A DNA stretch of 21,977 nt, taken from positions 1 through 21,977 of the IMG/VR virus record IMGVR_UViG_3300034759_000237. The stretch is one strand, 5' to 3'. Numbering within the stretch: position 1 is the stretch's first letter; each line of letters opens with the position of its first letter. The notes below the pieces were generated by a model that was not told where the DNA came from, ran no database searches, and worked only from the letters and a program-made list of their open reading frames with translations. The stretch comes from a virus. Positions 1-6,723 of this stretch are shown piece after piece. The position numbers and the translations under genes are program-made.

Positions 1-189
1 GCAACCGGTGCACTACGTCTGCAGTGACCAAATGTGACAGCCAGGGGCTTGAAAAAAGTGCATGTCGAACACGTGTCGTTCATGCGTGTAGGGGTGTATA
101 CTACTAGTATAAAAAGTTTATATGGAAAACAATCGACGCAACATTATCACGCTGAAGTAAGAAGACCACCGTTTTTAAACGGTGGATGA
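1..189 (+). pseudogene. Possible 3' remnant of an IS200/IS605-family tnpB
   Basis: Frame 1 is open from about 28 to a TGA at 187-189 and ends in residues RRPPFLNGG; the same frame is interrupted by a TGA at 25-27. The final codons lie inside a perfect hairpin (166-185). A TnpB stop codon embedded in the right-end hairpin is common in IS200/IS605 elements, and this is the main reason for the call. No catalytic motif or zinc-finger cysteines can be seen because only the tail is in the window. If correct, this is a decayed or 5'-cut fragment next to the CRISPR repeats. The alternative is plain non-coding DNA: a TATA-like AT-rich run (about 108-123) also sits here and could serve as a CRISPR leader promoter. 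Confidence 0.35.
166..185. repeat. Perfect 9-bp hairpin, right-end-like
   Basis: CCACCGTTT (166-174) pairs with AAACGGTGG (177-185) around a 2-nt centre; a folded form would open to a 4-nt or larger loop. Its placement after a GAAGA context and before ATGAAG resembles the subterminal hairpin of IS200/IS605 right ends. It could also act as a terminator-like structure upstream of the CRISPR repeats. Confidence 0.5.
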
Positions 190-210
190 AGTATCTAATG
201 CAAAAATCAT

Positions 211-320
211 ATTCAAAAGCAAGATCCACTAAAACAAGGATTGAAACTCAGAAGCTCAGGACAGTTCGTGTAGTTCTGAAGTGATTCAAAAGCAAGATCC
301 ACTAAAACAAGGATTGAAAC
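211..320 (+). CRISPR. Mini-CRISPR array: two 37-nt repeats, one 36-nt spacer
   Basis: Two identical 37-nt repeats lie at 211-247 and 284-320, separated by a unique 36-nt spacer (248-283). Each repeat begins ATTCAAAAGC and ends ATTGAAAC, the canonical 8-nt crRNA 5' handle of type I-A/I-B and III repeats, so transcription should run on the + strand. ATCC and GGAT inside the repeat can form a short stem. No third repeat follows; 321-356 could be read as a terminal spacer-length segment. No cas genes are in the window, so any crRNA would need host Cas proteins. The repeat resembles Methanosarcina repeats as I remember them, which needs a database check. The spacer has an internal TCAGAA/TTCTGA inverted pair. 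Downstream is the virus terminase operon. Confidence 0.82.
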
Positions 321-373
321 GTCGTTGGATTCGATGATGAAGCAGGAAGCCACCATATGAATAGGGTGGTAGT

Positions 374-583
374 TCACACATCCCTCTCTTTTTGTTTCTC
401 CATGATCTTAGTTGCAATTTCCTCTGCAAGTACATCACTCTTATGCTTGATGCTTTCGTTATCCGAATAATACTTTGCAAGGTAATCAATGGCTCTGCTC
501 TTGCTGCAGCTCTGCTCTTTCATGACACGGTGCACTATTGAAAGTGTTTCCCCGCTGAGGGTAAGGCATTGTTTTGATCTCAT
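374..583 (-). CDS. Small ribbon-helix-helix-like protein
   Basis: Encodes 69 residues. A short strand-like segment (LTLSGETL) is followed by two predicted helices around residues 12-40 (VHRVMKEQSCSKSRAIDYLA), the general pattern of Arc/CopG ribbon-helix-helix DNA-binding proteins, then a charged C-terminal tail rich in Lys and Glu. It is the last gene of the leftward operon, 2 nt after the terminase large-subunit stop codon, so it is probably translated from the same message. A role as a transcriptional regulator or packaging accessory is inference. The CRISPR array lies just beyond its 3' end, and a weak CCACC/GGTGG hairpin (350-354/365-369) sits between them. Confidence 0.7.
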   Translation of the reverse strand: MRSKQCLTLSGETLSIVHRVMKEQSCSKSRAIDYLAKYYSDNESIKHKSDVLAEEIATKIMEKQKERDV

Positions 584-585
584 GA

Positions 586-1911
586 CTACCTCGCTTTGGT
601 TCTGATAAGTTTTGATAAGTCCATTTTCTGCGGTCCAAACTTTGATTTACTGAGCTCCGATATGGCCCATACAAGAGCATCCACCCTATCCGGACTCTTG
701 CATTCACCGGGCACCCACTCACACATTTGATCCTCAAGTGCAGGGAAAGACCCGACGTGATGACATTTCCCTTGTTCATACAGAGCGCTGATAGGTTCAG
801 CCCTGACCTGTTTCCCTCTGCTGGCCCGGACAGACCTGTAAGATACTAGAGGGTCAATTGTCCGAAGAGTATACTCCACCAGCTCGCCGCCGTTATTGAC
901 CTCACCAATGACACTGTCAGCAGAATGCTTGTAATAGGCAGCAATGACTTCTTGGGCCCATTTCTTCGGAGTTGTATGGGTCGTATAATCGCCCAGGACA
1001 TAGTAGTGTTGCTTCTCATCCATTCCAGCGACAACGATCCCTGTATCGTCTGCGGATGATGAGGATGTGACTGCAGGATCCACTCCCACGACTATCCTGA
1101 CCAGCTCTGGAGTTTTCGTTACCCTGTTATCCTCGATCACATCTCTGGTCCAGAGGGCTTCCGGATTGTCGTCAAGGATCTCTGCGTTGAGCTCCTGTCT
1201 CCCCAATCGGGTTCCTTCGTATCTACTGATGATCACGTCGATGAAAGCTGGTGCCAGGTTGGACAGGTTCTCGTAGGTGGACCCTTTGGTCACATGAGTG
1301 CTGGAATCGTTCAGGATGTTCTTGACAAGTGGAATGGGTCTTGGGGTTGTGGTGACGGCCACCCTCGGATCATCTCCAAGTCTCAGGCCAAACTGCAGCA
1401 TGTCCCAGGTTTTTTCTGGATACTTCCAGGCAGCTATCTCATCACACCATGCAGTGTCACATTGAGGACCTCTCAGTCTGTCCGGCTCTTCTGCAGAGAA
1501 CAGAAGGGCCATTGCACCGCTTGGCCATGTCAACCTTCTCTTTGATGGCTCATAGACAGGCTCATTCCAAGGAGGACATACTGAAAGGATCCCGGAATCT
1601 CCCTCTACCATAGTATCCCTGGCATCTGCAGATGTTGGAGCTACAAGGTGAATACGTCTGGCTTTACCGGACTCTACTCTTTCCCGGATCCATTCAGACC
1701 CCACTCGAGTTTTTCCCCATCCTCTGCCCGCACATACTAACCAGTATCGCCAGTTGCCTTCCGGAGCTAGTTGGTTAGGCCTGGCCCAGAACTTCCAGTC
1801 ATACTCCAGCTGGAGGATCTCCTCATCCGTGAGCTCACTGAGGATTTTGTTCCTTTCCGATTCTGGCAGCGATGCTATTGATTCGGCTAGTGATGCGTTC
1901 TCTTGCTTCAG
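586..1911 (-). CDS. terL: Terminase large subunit, apparent CTG start
   Basis: The DNA-packaging motor ATPase and headful/cos nuclease that pumps genomes into proheads. With the CTG at 1911 as start it is 441 residues, normal for the family. The ATPase shows Walker A GRGWGKT at residues 62-68 and Walker B TAWCDE ending at D157-E158. The RNase H-like nuclease shows GVDPA (D278), GEVNNGG (E337) and PDRVDAL (D408/D411). The open frame upstream of Walker A runs back to a TGA at 1918-1920 and has no ATG, GTG or TTG before the GTG at 1704, which lies after Walker A and would destroy the ATPase. CTG 1911 has an ideal ribosome site 7 nt upstream. The 5' end overlaps terS by 77 nt in another frame. 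Confidence 0.93.
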   Translation of the reverse strand: MKQENASLAESIASLPESERNKILSELTDEEILQLEYDWKFWARPNQLAPEGNWRYWLVCAGRGWGKTRVGSEWIRERVESGKARRIHLVAPTSADARDTMVEGDSGILSVCPPWNEPVYEPSKRRLTWPSGAMALLFSAEEPDRLRGPQCDTAWCDEIAAWKYPEKTWDMLQFGLRLGDDPRVAVTTTPRPIPLVKNILNDSSTHVTKGSTYENLSNLAPAFIDVIISRYEGTRLGRQELNAEILDDNPEALWTRDVIEDNRVTKTPELVRIVVGVDPAVTSSSSADDTGIVVAGMDEKQHYYVLGDYTTHTTPKKWAQEVIAAYYKHSADSVIGEVNNGGELVEYTLRTIDPLVSYRSVRASRGKQVRAEPISALYEQGKCHHVGSFPALEDQMCEWVPGECKSPDRVDALVWAISELSKSKFGPQKMDLSKLIRTKAR

Positions 1912-2278
1912 ATATGTTCACCTCTACGTTGTTGATTTGGATGTCAGTGCCTTGCTTGGTGTGACCTTGGATATCCGAGATGAACTTGAGATAGTCCAGC
2001 TCAGTAGTCTTATCCCCTGCAGCTCCCTTACTCTTCTCCTCCAATGTTTTGAGAGCCCTTTGCAGGATGCCGGCCTTTGTAGCTCGTTCATCCAGGAGGA
2101 CAAGTTCGACGACCTTCTCTTTGAACTCCGGAGTATTGTTCCACACATTGATGGTCTGCCGGGTGACTTGACATTCTTTTGCAATTTCGTCCTGTGTCAT
2201 TGTACCCAGAGCCATTAATTTTGCAGCTTTGAGACGCTGGCCTGTCCAATTCCATTTTGTCAGCTTTTGTCCGGACAT
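1835..2278 (-). CDS. terS: Terminase small subunit
   Basis: 147 residues. Small subunits recognise viral DNA and recruit the large subunit. Residues about 20-55 form a clear helix-turn-helix (MALGTMTQDEIAKECQVTRQ, then TINVWNNTPEF), the phage small-terminase pattern in which the DNA-binding domain is N-terminal. The middle is helical and charged, suited to oligomerisation; the C-terminal segment after about residue 110 would contact the motor. It lies directly upstream of and overlaps terL, the standard pair. A GAGGTG site 8 nt before the ATG supports the start. The assignment rests on HTH, size and gene order rather than on a unique motif. Confidence 0.85.
   Translation of the reverse strand: MSGQKLTKWNWTGQRLKAAKLMALGTMTQDEIAKECQVTRQTINVWNNTPEFKEKVVELVLLDERATKAGILQRALKTLEEKSKGAAGDKTTELDYLKFISDIQGHTKQGTDIQINNVEVNISEARERITSRINSIAARIGKEQNPQ
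1919..1924 (-). promoter_or_regulatory. Ribosome binding site deciding a CTG start for terL
   Basis: GAGGTG on the minus strand, 7 nt before the CTG at 1911-1909 and inside the terS coding sequence. It is the only strong Shine-Dalgarno match placed to begin a terL product that retains the Walker A motif. Confidence 0.65.
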
Positions 2279-2281
2279 AGC

Positions 2282-2368
2282 TTATACACCTCTACTCTCA
2301 AGGGGTTCGTTCAACCTGAGCGATTCTGGTGAATCCTCAGCCATTTTAGGAGATATGTTCTGTATCAT
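2282..2368 (-). CDS. Tiny coupled ORF (28 residues), uncertain
   Basis: An ATG at 2368 overlaps the stop of the preceding small gene as ATGA and has GGAGG 4 nt upstream. It encodes 28 residues (MIQNISPKMAEDSPES, then LRLNEPLESRGV) and ends 3 nt before the terS start codon. No motif is recognisable. It may be a real micro-protein or simply keep ribosomes moving between the 52-residue gene and terS. Length is too short to exclude chance. Confidence 0.4.
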   Translation of the reverse strand: MIQNISPKMAEDSPESLRLNEPLESRGV

Positions 2369-2523
2369 TTTTCCTCCAGTACTCCGGGCACTTCACTGAG
2401 ATCTCTCAAAAACTTCCTCAACACTGGATACTCGGTCATGTCCAATTTCCTACATTCTGACCAGAGTTGGCGAATGTCTTGTGTGGAGATAAGGAATGTA
2501 TGATTTGTTTCGAGGAATTTCAT
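2365..2523 (-). CDS. Small hypothetical protein (52 residues)
   Basis: Starts MKFLETNHTFLISTQDIRQL and ends EVPGVLEEK. GGAGG lies 6 nt upstream of the ATG, a strong start signal, and the gene fills an otherwise empty gap between the 69-residue gene and terS. The sequence is predicted mostly helical with no metal-binding or DNA-binding motif that I recognise. Position in the terminase operon suggests an accessory viral function, but no specific role can be assigned. Confidence 0.65.
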   Translation of the reverse strand: MKFLETNHTFLISTQDIRQLWSECRKLDMTEYPVLRKFLRDLSEVPGVLEEK

Positions 2524-2551
2524 CTTAAGCCTCCTTCTGACAACCTCCGAT

Positions 2552-2761
2552 TCATCTTACCTCTACCCAGTATCCGGCTTCACGCAGGTACTCAACCATC
2601 GGGAATGTGTCGTCAATGGCGTTGAGGATCTCTTCATCAGTGAAGTTCCTGCAGACCCACTGTAGCACTTGCTGCTTGTATCCAACTTTCTTGATGAACT
2701 CAAGCATGTCTTCAACCTGCACTTCATTTATTTCTTCGATATCATCGATTGCTTCATTCAT
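2552..2761 (-). CDS. Small acidic hypothetical protein
   Basis: 69 residues, strongly acidic in the first 20 (MNEAIDDIEEINEVQVEDML), then a helical stretch with two short repeated-looking Asp/Glu segments (FTDEEILNAIDDTF). No known family is recognised. A GGAG site about 9 nt upstream supports the start. A minimal 7-codon ORF (2765-2788, MVSKIGV) with a perfect AGGAGG site precedes it and could be a coupling peptide or chance. Acidic small proteins in viral early operons sometimes bind host factors or mimic DNA; here that is only speculation. Confidence 0.65.
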   Translation of the reverse strand: MNEAIDDIEEINEVQVEDMLEFIKKVGYKQQVLQWVCRNFTDEEILNAIDDTFPMVEYLREAGYWVEVR

Positions 2762-2797
2762 AGTTCACACTCCGATTTTTGATACCATTGTTCCTCC

Positions 2798-3256
2798 TCA
2801 GTGCGTTTCCATATAGCGTTTTAGTCGGCTGTTTCGGTGTGTTCTCACGACTCTCCGAATTGTGCCAACCGGGATATCCATATCCTCGGCTATCTCACGA
2901 TAGCATCTCATGTTTGCTTCTCGGAGGATCTTCTCCCTCTCGTCGGCTGTCAGGTCCTGAATAGTCTTTGGTCTCACCTTCGAAGCATGATAAGTTCTGA
3001 TGTGTCGCATGAAAGGACCGAACACTTTGACCTGCATTGTTGAGTAGTCTGCCAGGATATACACATGGGGAGGTGAGCCTGCTGGGACATGGAGTTCCAC
3101 ACGATATGGGGATTCTGGGCCTTCGTAGGACTTGATGACCCACTCACCTTTCCACACTCCTGAGGGGTCATAGCGGTCTTCTATGAGTCGGCGAGCTTTC
3201 CAGATGGTTGCATTCATCTTGCGCTCGATTCCGGTGGTGAAGGTGGGGCAGGTCAT
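2798..3256 (-). CDS. HTH-containing protein following the primase
   Basis: 152 residues. The C-terminal part (about 103-150) has a helix-turn-helix: LTADEREKILREA, REIAEDMDIPVGTIRRVV, then a basic tail HRNSRLKRY. The N-terminal part (about 15-95) is beta-rich with Trp and Tyr (WKARRLIEDRYDPSGVWKGE) and matches no fold I recognise. Its ATG overlaps the primase stop as ATGA, so the two are translationally coupled. Function is probably DNA binding in replication or operon control. A later in-frame Met (residue 14) is possible but lacks the coupling. Confidence 0.75.
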   Translation of the reverse strand: MTCPTFTTGIERKMNATIWKARRLIEDRYDPSGVWKGEWVIKSYEGPESPYRVELHVPAGSPPHVYILADYSTMQVKVFGPFMRHIRTYHASKVRPKTIQDLTADEREKILREANMRCYREIAEDMDIPVGTIRRVVRTHRNSRLKRYMETH

Positions 3257-6027
3257 AGGGAGCCCTCCACGAGTCCGGGTTGGTCAGGATGTTTTACAGC
3301 CCGGTTGACATATTTTTGATAGCATTCATGGCAACGGTGTTCTGTCTGGCCATTTATTAGGATAGATTTGTTGAGAGCTGGGGAGGATCCACAGTCTACA
3401 CAATGGGCTTGTGTTTGCTCACCTTCTGTGTCCAATGGACCAGACATCGGTCTTTCGGTGGATATCTTAGCATACCGTCTAATGATATCATTAACTTCAG
3501 TAAACTTGTCAGAAGGCACACTATACCTCTTGCAGTATTCCATTGCCACATGAGTCACATTGAGGTGATTGATGCTCTTTTTGTGTGATGATTCCCATTG
3601 TGGCGCCCAAGCCAACAAGTGTTCCAGCATAGCGGTGTTACCCATATTATCGATATCATGCGGGGGCGCCGATGCGCTGTTACCAGCGATGTTACTACCA
3701 CTGTTACCTCCTTTTTCACTATCAGTCGAACCGCTGATACCACTGATACCCTGTTTTGACTTTTGTGTACGTAAAGAATCAGACTTCTCGGTTTTCACAC
3801 AATTCAGTGTTTTTTGCCGCACTCTATCTATATTGGTATCAGTGGTATCAGTGTGTCTATTGTTATTGTTTATGGAGGTATCAGTGGGGGTATCAGTCGG
3901 GTAACAGTGTGTATCACCCGCATCTAGAGACACCACCGAGTCAAACATTCCAAGGGCGTCGAATTTATCGAGTTTTAGATATGTCTTCAGTGTTTTGTGC
4001 CCCGCAGAATTCTCAACTATTCTTTTTTCAACATAGAATCCCTCAACTTTATGGAGGAGGCCAGCATCTTTGTTTCTGTCCTTTCCATAAATTAGATGTG
4101 ATACTCTACCCACGGATTTCCCCAGAGCCTTGGCGATTTCTTCCCGGGTAGCTTCTCCCCTGCCAGCAAGTACCATACATAGCCGCATTTCCGCATCACT
4201 TAGCTTTAGTCCCTGGTTCCCCGCCCTCCCAGTATATAGTGCCTTGGCATCATTGAAGTCTTGGACTTCTGCTATTAAGGCGCCTTCATGGTCTTTCTGC
4301 CTTTGTCTATGTCGAAGAACGGTATATCCCCTCAGGATATCCAGGAAGATAGAATAATTTCTGCGGTTCCTGGTATCTCTCCATGTAATTCTTTCTACGA
4401 AAGGGATTTTCACAATATAATTGCTTGACTTTATGTCCCGGAGGATCTCTCTGCAGATCAGTACGTTATCGTTCAGGGGTAGGCCAACTTCACCAGATGC
4501 GGCCTTTTTTGACAGGAACTCCACAACCTTTCTATCCTGTTCCTCTGATTCGTCCACGCCCCCGCCGAACTGTCTGTTTAGCAGCTGCAGGCTTTGGTCG
4601 TCGTCCACCGAAGTGAGCCACCAAGATATCCTGGAGGGTATCCTCTTTGTTTCCTCTCTTCGCTTAATATCCAATGTGGTGTATGTGGTTCCCGTCTGAA
4701 AGTTGGAGGTCGCACGCTTGATTACGCCTTCCAGTGTTTCAGATAAATCAATATCATCACAGAAGATGATACTGCCATCCTTCAGCCCCTTCATGTAAAA
4801 AATGGCCTTGTCTGATAGCGTTGTTTCAAAAATCCATTCAGGTGGCACAAGGTGTGCCATGGCTTTGCAGCAGTGTGTCTTTCCTTTACCAGACTCCCCG
4901 CTCACCTTGGGCTGGATGCCGTCCGCGTTTAGAACCGACTGAACGCCAACGGATACTAGTAAGGTCTTAGCAAGTTCGAGGTCCCCCACGTGCAGAGACT
5001 GATGAGTATCAAGGATAAACTGAACTGGATCTCCCCCCTCGGCTATCGCGGCCGCTGCCTCTTTTATTTGAGAATCAATCTCATCGACTCCGTCATCTTT
5101 TTGTGAGATGTATTCTTGTTCCCGCGGATTCACAGGTGCCTTCTCTCTGTCTATATGGAACTGTGATAAGACGGGGTGTGCCTTTATAGACTCGGTTGTT
5201 GCCGTTGCATTGGGGTTGATTTTATCGATCTGGTATGCCGACATTTCCGCATCATAATCATCCATGAAGATTAACATACACAGCAGCATGAGCTCTTGCT
5301 TTGTTGCTCCGTTCCTCGAAAGTTCGGCAAACAGATGAAGTGTCAGCTCTCGACCGGATGCGCCATGGAAAACCGACATGTCCCTAAAATGTGGGTTGCT
5401 CTTTTGGTTATCGGTGAAGTGTGCCTTAAAGAACTTCTGGAAAGTTGGCCTGCATTTGTTTACTTTTGACTCAAGCGAGGACAATGTTTTGGTTACCTCT
5501 TTAATTCTGACCACTGCCTCTTCTGGAAGATGGGGTCTTTCTGTGGGGTTTTTGTTGAACTGATACTTGGCTCCGGAGACATGCTCCGACGGGGTGATCA
5601 CAACATTGGATCCGTTGTTAAGCACTTCAAAACCAAGTGCATGGTGCTTCATAGAATCAATTATAGGTGAATAGTTGAACCATAAATGATCACGCCCGGT
5701 GGTTCTGGACTGAATTACAAAGTCAGTTGTATCAATCCCCTCAAAAATATAGTCCCATATCCCTTTACAGATAAAATCCCGGTCAATCACGGTCACGTCT
5801 GATACTTGACCACATACGTTCCCGATATTGCACCTATTATTTTTAAAGTACTTTACCTTATCCCGGTCGGAGAGTGGTTTATAGTTGCTCCAGTCTTCCA
5901 GAAGTGGCCTTTTGCCTGGGCTGTTTCCATGGTCATCTGGCCTCGAGAGTGGATGAGGACACATGCCTATGCTCTCATAGTAGTCAACTGCTTCCGGAAG
6001 AGACATGTCATTAACTGGAGCAGTCAT
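3253..6027 (-). CDS. Primase-polymerase / ATPase replication protein
   Basis: 924 residues, the main replication enzyme here. N-terminus (about 8-165) matches the bifunctional DNA primase/polymerase (prim-pol) fold: GK-R near 38-40, metal-binding VIDRDF (D82, D84), a histidine in RDHLWF (H114), and GFEVLNNGSNVVITPSEHVS (134-151). A central P-loop ATPase follows: Walker A GESGKGKT (377-384) and Walker B IIFCDD (420-425), consistent with a superfamily-3-like or related helicase. A winged-helix segment spans about 606-670 (REEIAKALGKSVGRVSHLIY). A Thr/Asp/Asn/Ser/Gly-rich linker (about 705-788) contains iteron-like DNA repeats, and a zinc ribbon closes the protein (C876, C879, C899, C902). It probably initiates viral DNA synthesis. 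ATGA overlaps couple it to both neighbours. Confidence 0.9.
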   Translation of the reverse strand: MTAPVNDMSLPEAVDYYESIGMCPHPLSRPDDHGNSPGKRPLLEDWSNYKPLSDRDKVKYFKNNRCNIGNVCGQVSDVTVIDRDFICKGIWDYIFEGIDTTDFVIQSRTTGRDHLWFNYSPIIDSMKHHALGFEVLNNGSNVVITPSEHVSGAKYQFNKNPTERPHLPEEAVVRIKEVTKTLSSLESKVNKCRPTFQKFFKAHFTDNQKSNPHFRDMSVFHGASGRELTLHLFAELSRNGATKQELMLLCMLIFMDDYDAEMSAYQIDKINPNATATTESIKAHPVLSQFHIDREKAPVNPREQEYISQKDDGVDEIDSQIKEAAAAIAEGGDPVQFILDTHQSLHVGDLELAKTLLVSVGVQSVLNADGIQPKVSGESGKGKTHCCKAMAHLVPPEWIFETTLSDKAIFYMKGLKDGSIIFCDDIDLSETLEGVIKRATSNFQTGTTYTTLDIKRREETKRIPSRISWWLTSVDDDQSLQLLNRQFGGGVDESEEQDRKVVEFLSKKAASGEVGLPLNDNVLICREILRDIKSSNYIVKIPFVERITWRDTRNRRNYSIFLDILRGYTVLRHRQRQKDHEGALIAEVQDFNDAKALYTGRAGNQGLKLSDAEMRLCMVLAGRGEATREEIAKALGKSVGRVSHLIYGKDRNKDAGLLHKVEGFYVEKRIVENSAGHKTLKTYLKLDKFDALGMFDSVVSLDAGDTHCYPTDTPTDTSINNNNRHTDTTDTNIDRVRQKTLNCVKTEKSDSLRTQKSKQGISGISGSTDSEKGGNSGSNIAGNSASAPPHDIDNMGNTAMLEHLLAWAPQWESSHKKSINHLNVTHVAMEYCKRYSVPSDKFTEVNDIIRRYAKISTERPMSGPLDTEGEQTQAHCVDCGSSPALNKSILINGQTEHRCHECYQKYVNRAVKHPDQPGLVEGSL
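3675..3909. repeat. Inverted clusters of a 10-bp iteron inside the primase gene
   Basis: The 10-mer GGTATCAGTG occurs on the + strand at 3835-3844, 3844-3853, 3877-3886 and 3889-3898 (last base C), with variant GGTAACAGTG at 3900-3909. Its reverse complement occurs at 3741-3750 and, with one mismatch, 3732-3741; the reverse complement of the GGTAACAG variant occurs at 3699-3708 and 3675-3684. The two clusters face each other around about 3792, with variants outermost on both sides. The right cluster encodes Thr-Asp-Thr and the left encodes Gly-Ile-Ser, so the shared DNA word is not explained by one peptide repeat. This is a candidate replication origin or initiator binding site. Confidence 0.6.
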
Positions 6028-6218
6028 TCCACCTCACCCCCGGCAGTAATTGCTTTGGCTAAGTCCACCATGAGAAGGGGAGTCTTGTTCGTTGACTTGA
6101 TTAAGTCATATAACTCTCCATCGACTGAGGCGAAGTCCTTGATTGTGGGATGTTCTCTGAGGCTCTGAAGCTCGTCAGAACTTGACCCACCACTGTTAAT
6201 ATAACCGATGGGGTTCAT
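6024..6218 (-). CDS. Small hypothetical protein preceding the primase
   Basis: 64 residues from the ATG at 6218 (MNPIGYINSGGSSSDELQSL), which overlaps the upstream stop as ATGA; an earlier in-frame ATG at 6227 would add three residues but lies only 2 nt after AGGAGG. The gene ends with an ATGA overlap to the primase start, so it is coupled on both sides. The middle is predicted helical (LYDLIKSTNKTPLLMVDLAK). No known family is recognised. It is likely an accessory protein of the replication operon. Confidence 0.6.
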   Translation of the reverse strand: MNPIGYINSGGSSSDELQSLREHPTIKDFASVDGELYDLIKSTNKTPLLMVDLAKAITAGGEVE

Positions 6219-6379
6219 GTATAACATGGCCTCCTAGTGGTGCAGGTGGTCATATGGCAATTCAGGGGGGCATTGCCCCCAACTTCTATTGCGATGCTGT
6301 GTTCTTGGTCTGCAGTCGAGCAAATATCAAGATACAATTTCTCGCCGTTGCTGGGGGATTTGATCTGCATGAAGTTCAT
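6215..6379 (-). CDS. Small Cys-containing hypothetical protein (54 residues)
   Basis: Begins MNFMQIKSPSNGEKLYLDIC with the ATG overlapping the upstream stop as TAATG, and GAGGTG 5 nt upstream. It overlaps the next gene by a few bases. Four cysteines (one near 20, three in NCHMTTCTTRRPCYT) hint at metal binding but do not make a classical CxxC pair. No family recognised. The tight coupling and ribosome site are the evidence that it is real. Confidence 0.5.
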   Translation of the reverse strand: MNFMQIKSPSNGEKLYLDICSTADQEHSIAIEVGGNAPLNCHMTTCTTRRPCYT

Positions 6380-6576
6380 TATGCCACCTCAACAGCGACA
6401 CGTTCCCCCGGCTTTCCCTTCCACTCAACCGGCTTCCATGTGGACAGCTGCCTGAGCATTCGGCGCATCCGGTGGTATTCTTCCTCATCTCTGGTGTGGG
6501 CGAAGAGCCATTGCTTTGATTCCTTTGCGCTATACAGTTCTCCTGCGAGTGTTTGCAGGTCCTTGAATTCTGTCAT
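6379..6576 (-). CDS. Small hypothetical protein, first gene of the replication operon
   Basis: 65 residues, starting MTEFKDLQTLAGELYSAKES; helical and rich in charged residues (TRDEEEYHRMRRMLRQL), with a C-terminal basic/beta segment. No family is recognised. GGAGG at 6586-6590 is 9 nt upstream of the ATG, and a TATA box (6624-6633) with a palindrome behind it lies at the expected distance, so this appears to be the promoter-proximal gene of the leftward run through primase and terminase. The following gene overlaps it as TAATG. Confidence 0.6.
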   Translation of the reverse strand: MTEFKDLQTLAGELYSAKESKQWLFAHTRDEEEYHRMRRMLRQLSTWKPVEWKGKPGERVAVEVA

Positions 6577-6623
6577 GTTTTTTTGCCTCCTGTTTTGAGG
6601 AATCCACGAGGACAGGACCGGAA

Positions 6624-6633
6624 GTTATTTAAT
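6624..6633 (-). promoter_or_regulatory. TATA-box promoter of the leftward replication operon
   Basis: On the minus strand ATTAAATAAC reads as an archaeal TATA box. A start site about 25 nt downstream (near 6600) would leave a short leader with GGAGG before the ATG at 6576. Inferred from spacing only. Confidence 0.5.
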
Positions 6634-6640
6634 CAGAGAA

Positions 6641-6659
6641 TCACAATATTTGATTGTGA
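6641..6659. promoter_or_regulatory. Operator-like palindrome TCACAAT-N5-ATTGTGA
   Basis: Perfect 7-bp half-sites (6641-6647 and 6653-6659) separated by 5 bp sit just upstream of the minus-strand TATA box, where an activator or a repressor could act. The AbrB-like or ribbon-helix-helix proteins encoded alongside are candidate ligands (inference). Confidence 0.5.
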
Positions 6660-6723
6660 GTCGTTACTAGAGTCTCTGGGGCCTCGGTTTCAGGGATTCC
6701 TTTAATGCAATTTCTTTTCTTGG

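Noticed and set aside
248-283. Spacer as a self-targeting sequence within this window
   Set aside because: No match on either strand was seen by eye, so self-targeting or a regulatory role inside this genome is not supported.
321-373. Third CRISPR repeat after the second
   Set aside because: No repeat-like ATTCAAAAGC or ATTGAAAC follows; only a weak CCACC/GGTGG hairpin occurs.
1754-2218. + strand open frame opposite terS and the terL start
   Set aside because: Shadow of terS with no ribosome site. The minus strand has the HTH and terminase motifs.
2765-2788. Seven-codon ORF with perfect AGGAGG
   Set aside because: Too short to call a gene; noted as a possible coupling peptide only.
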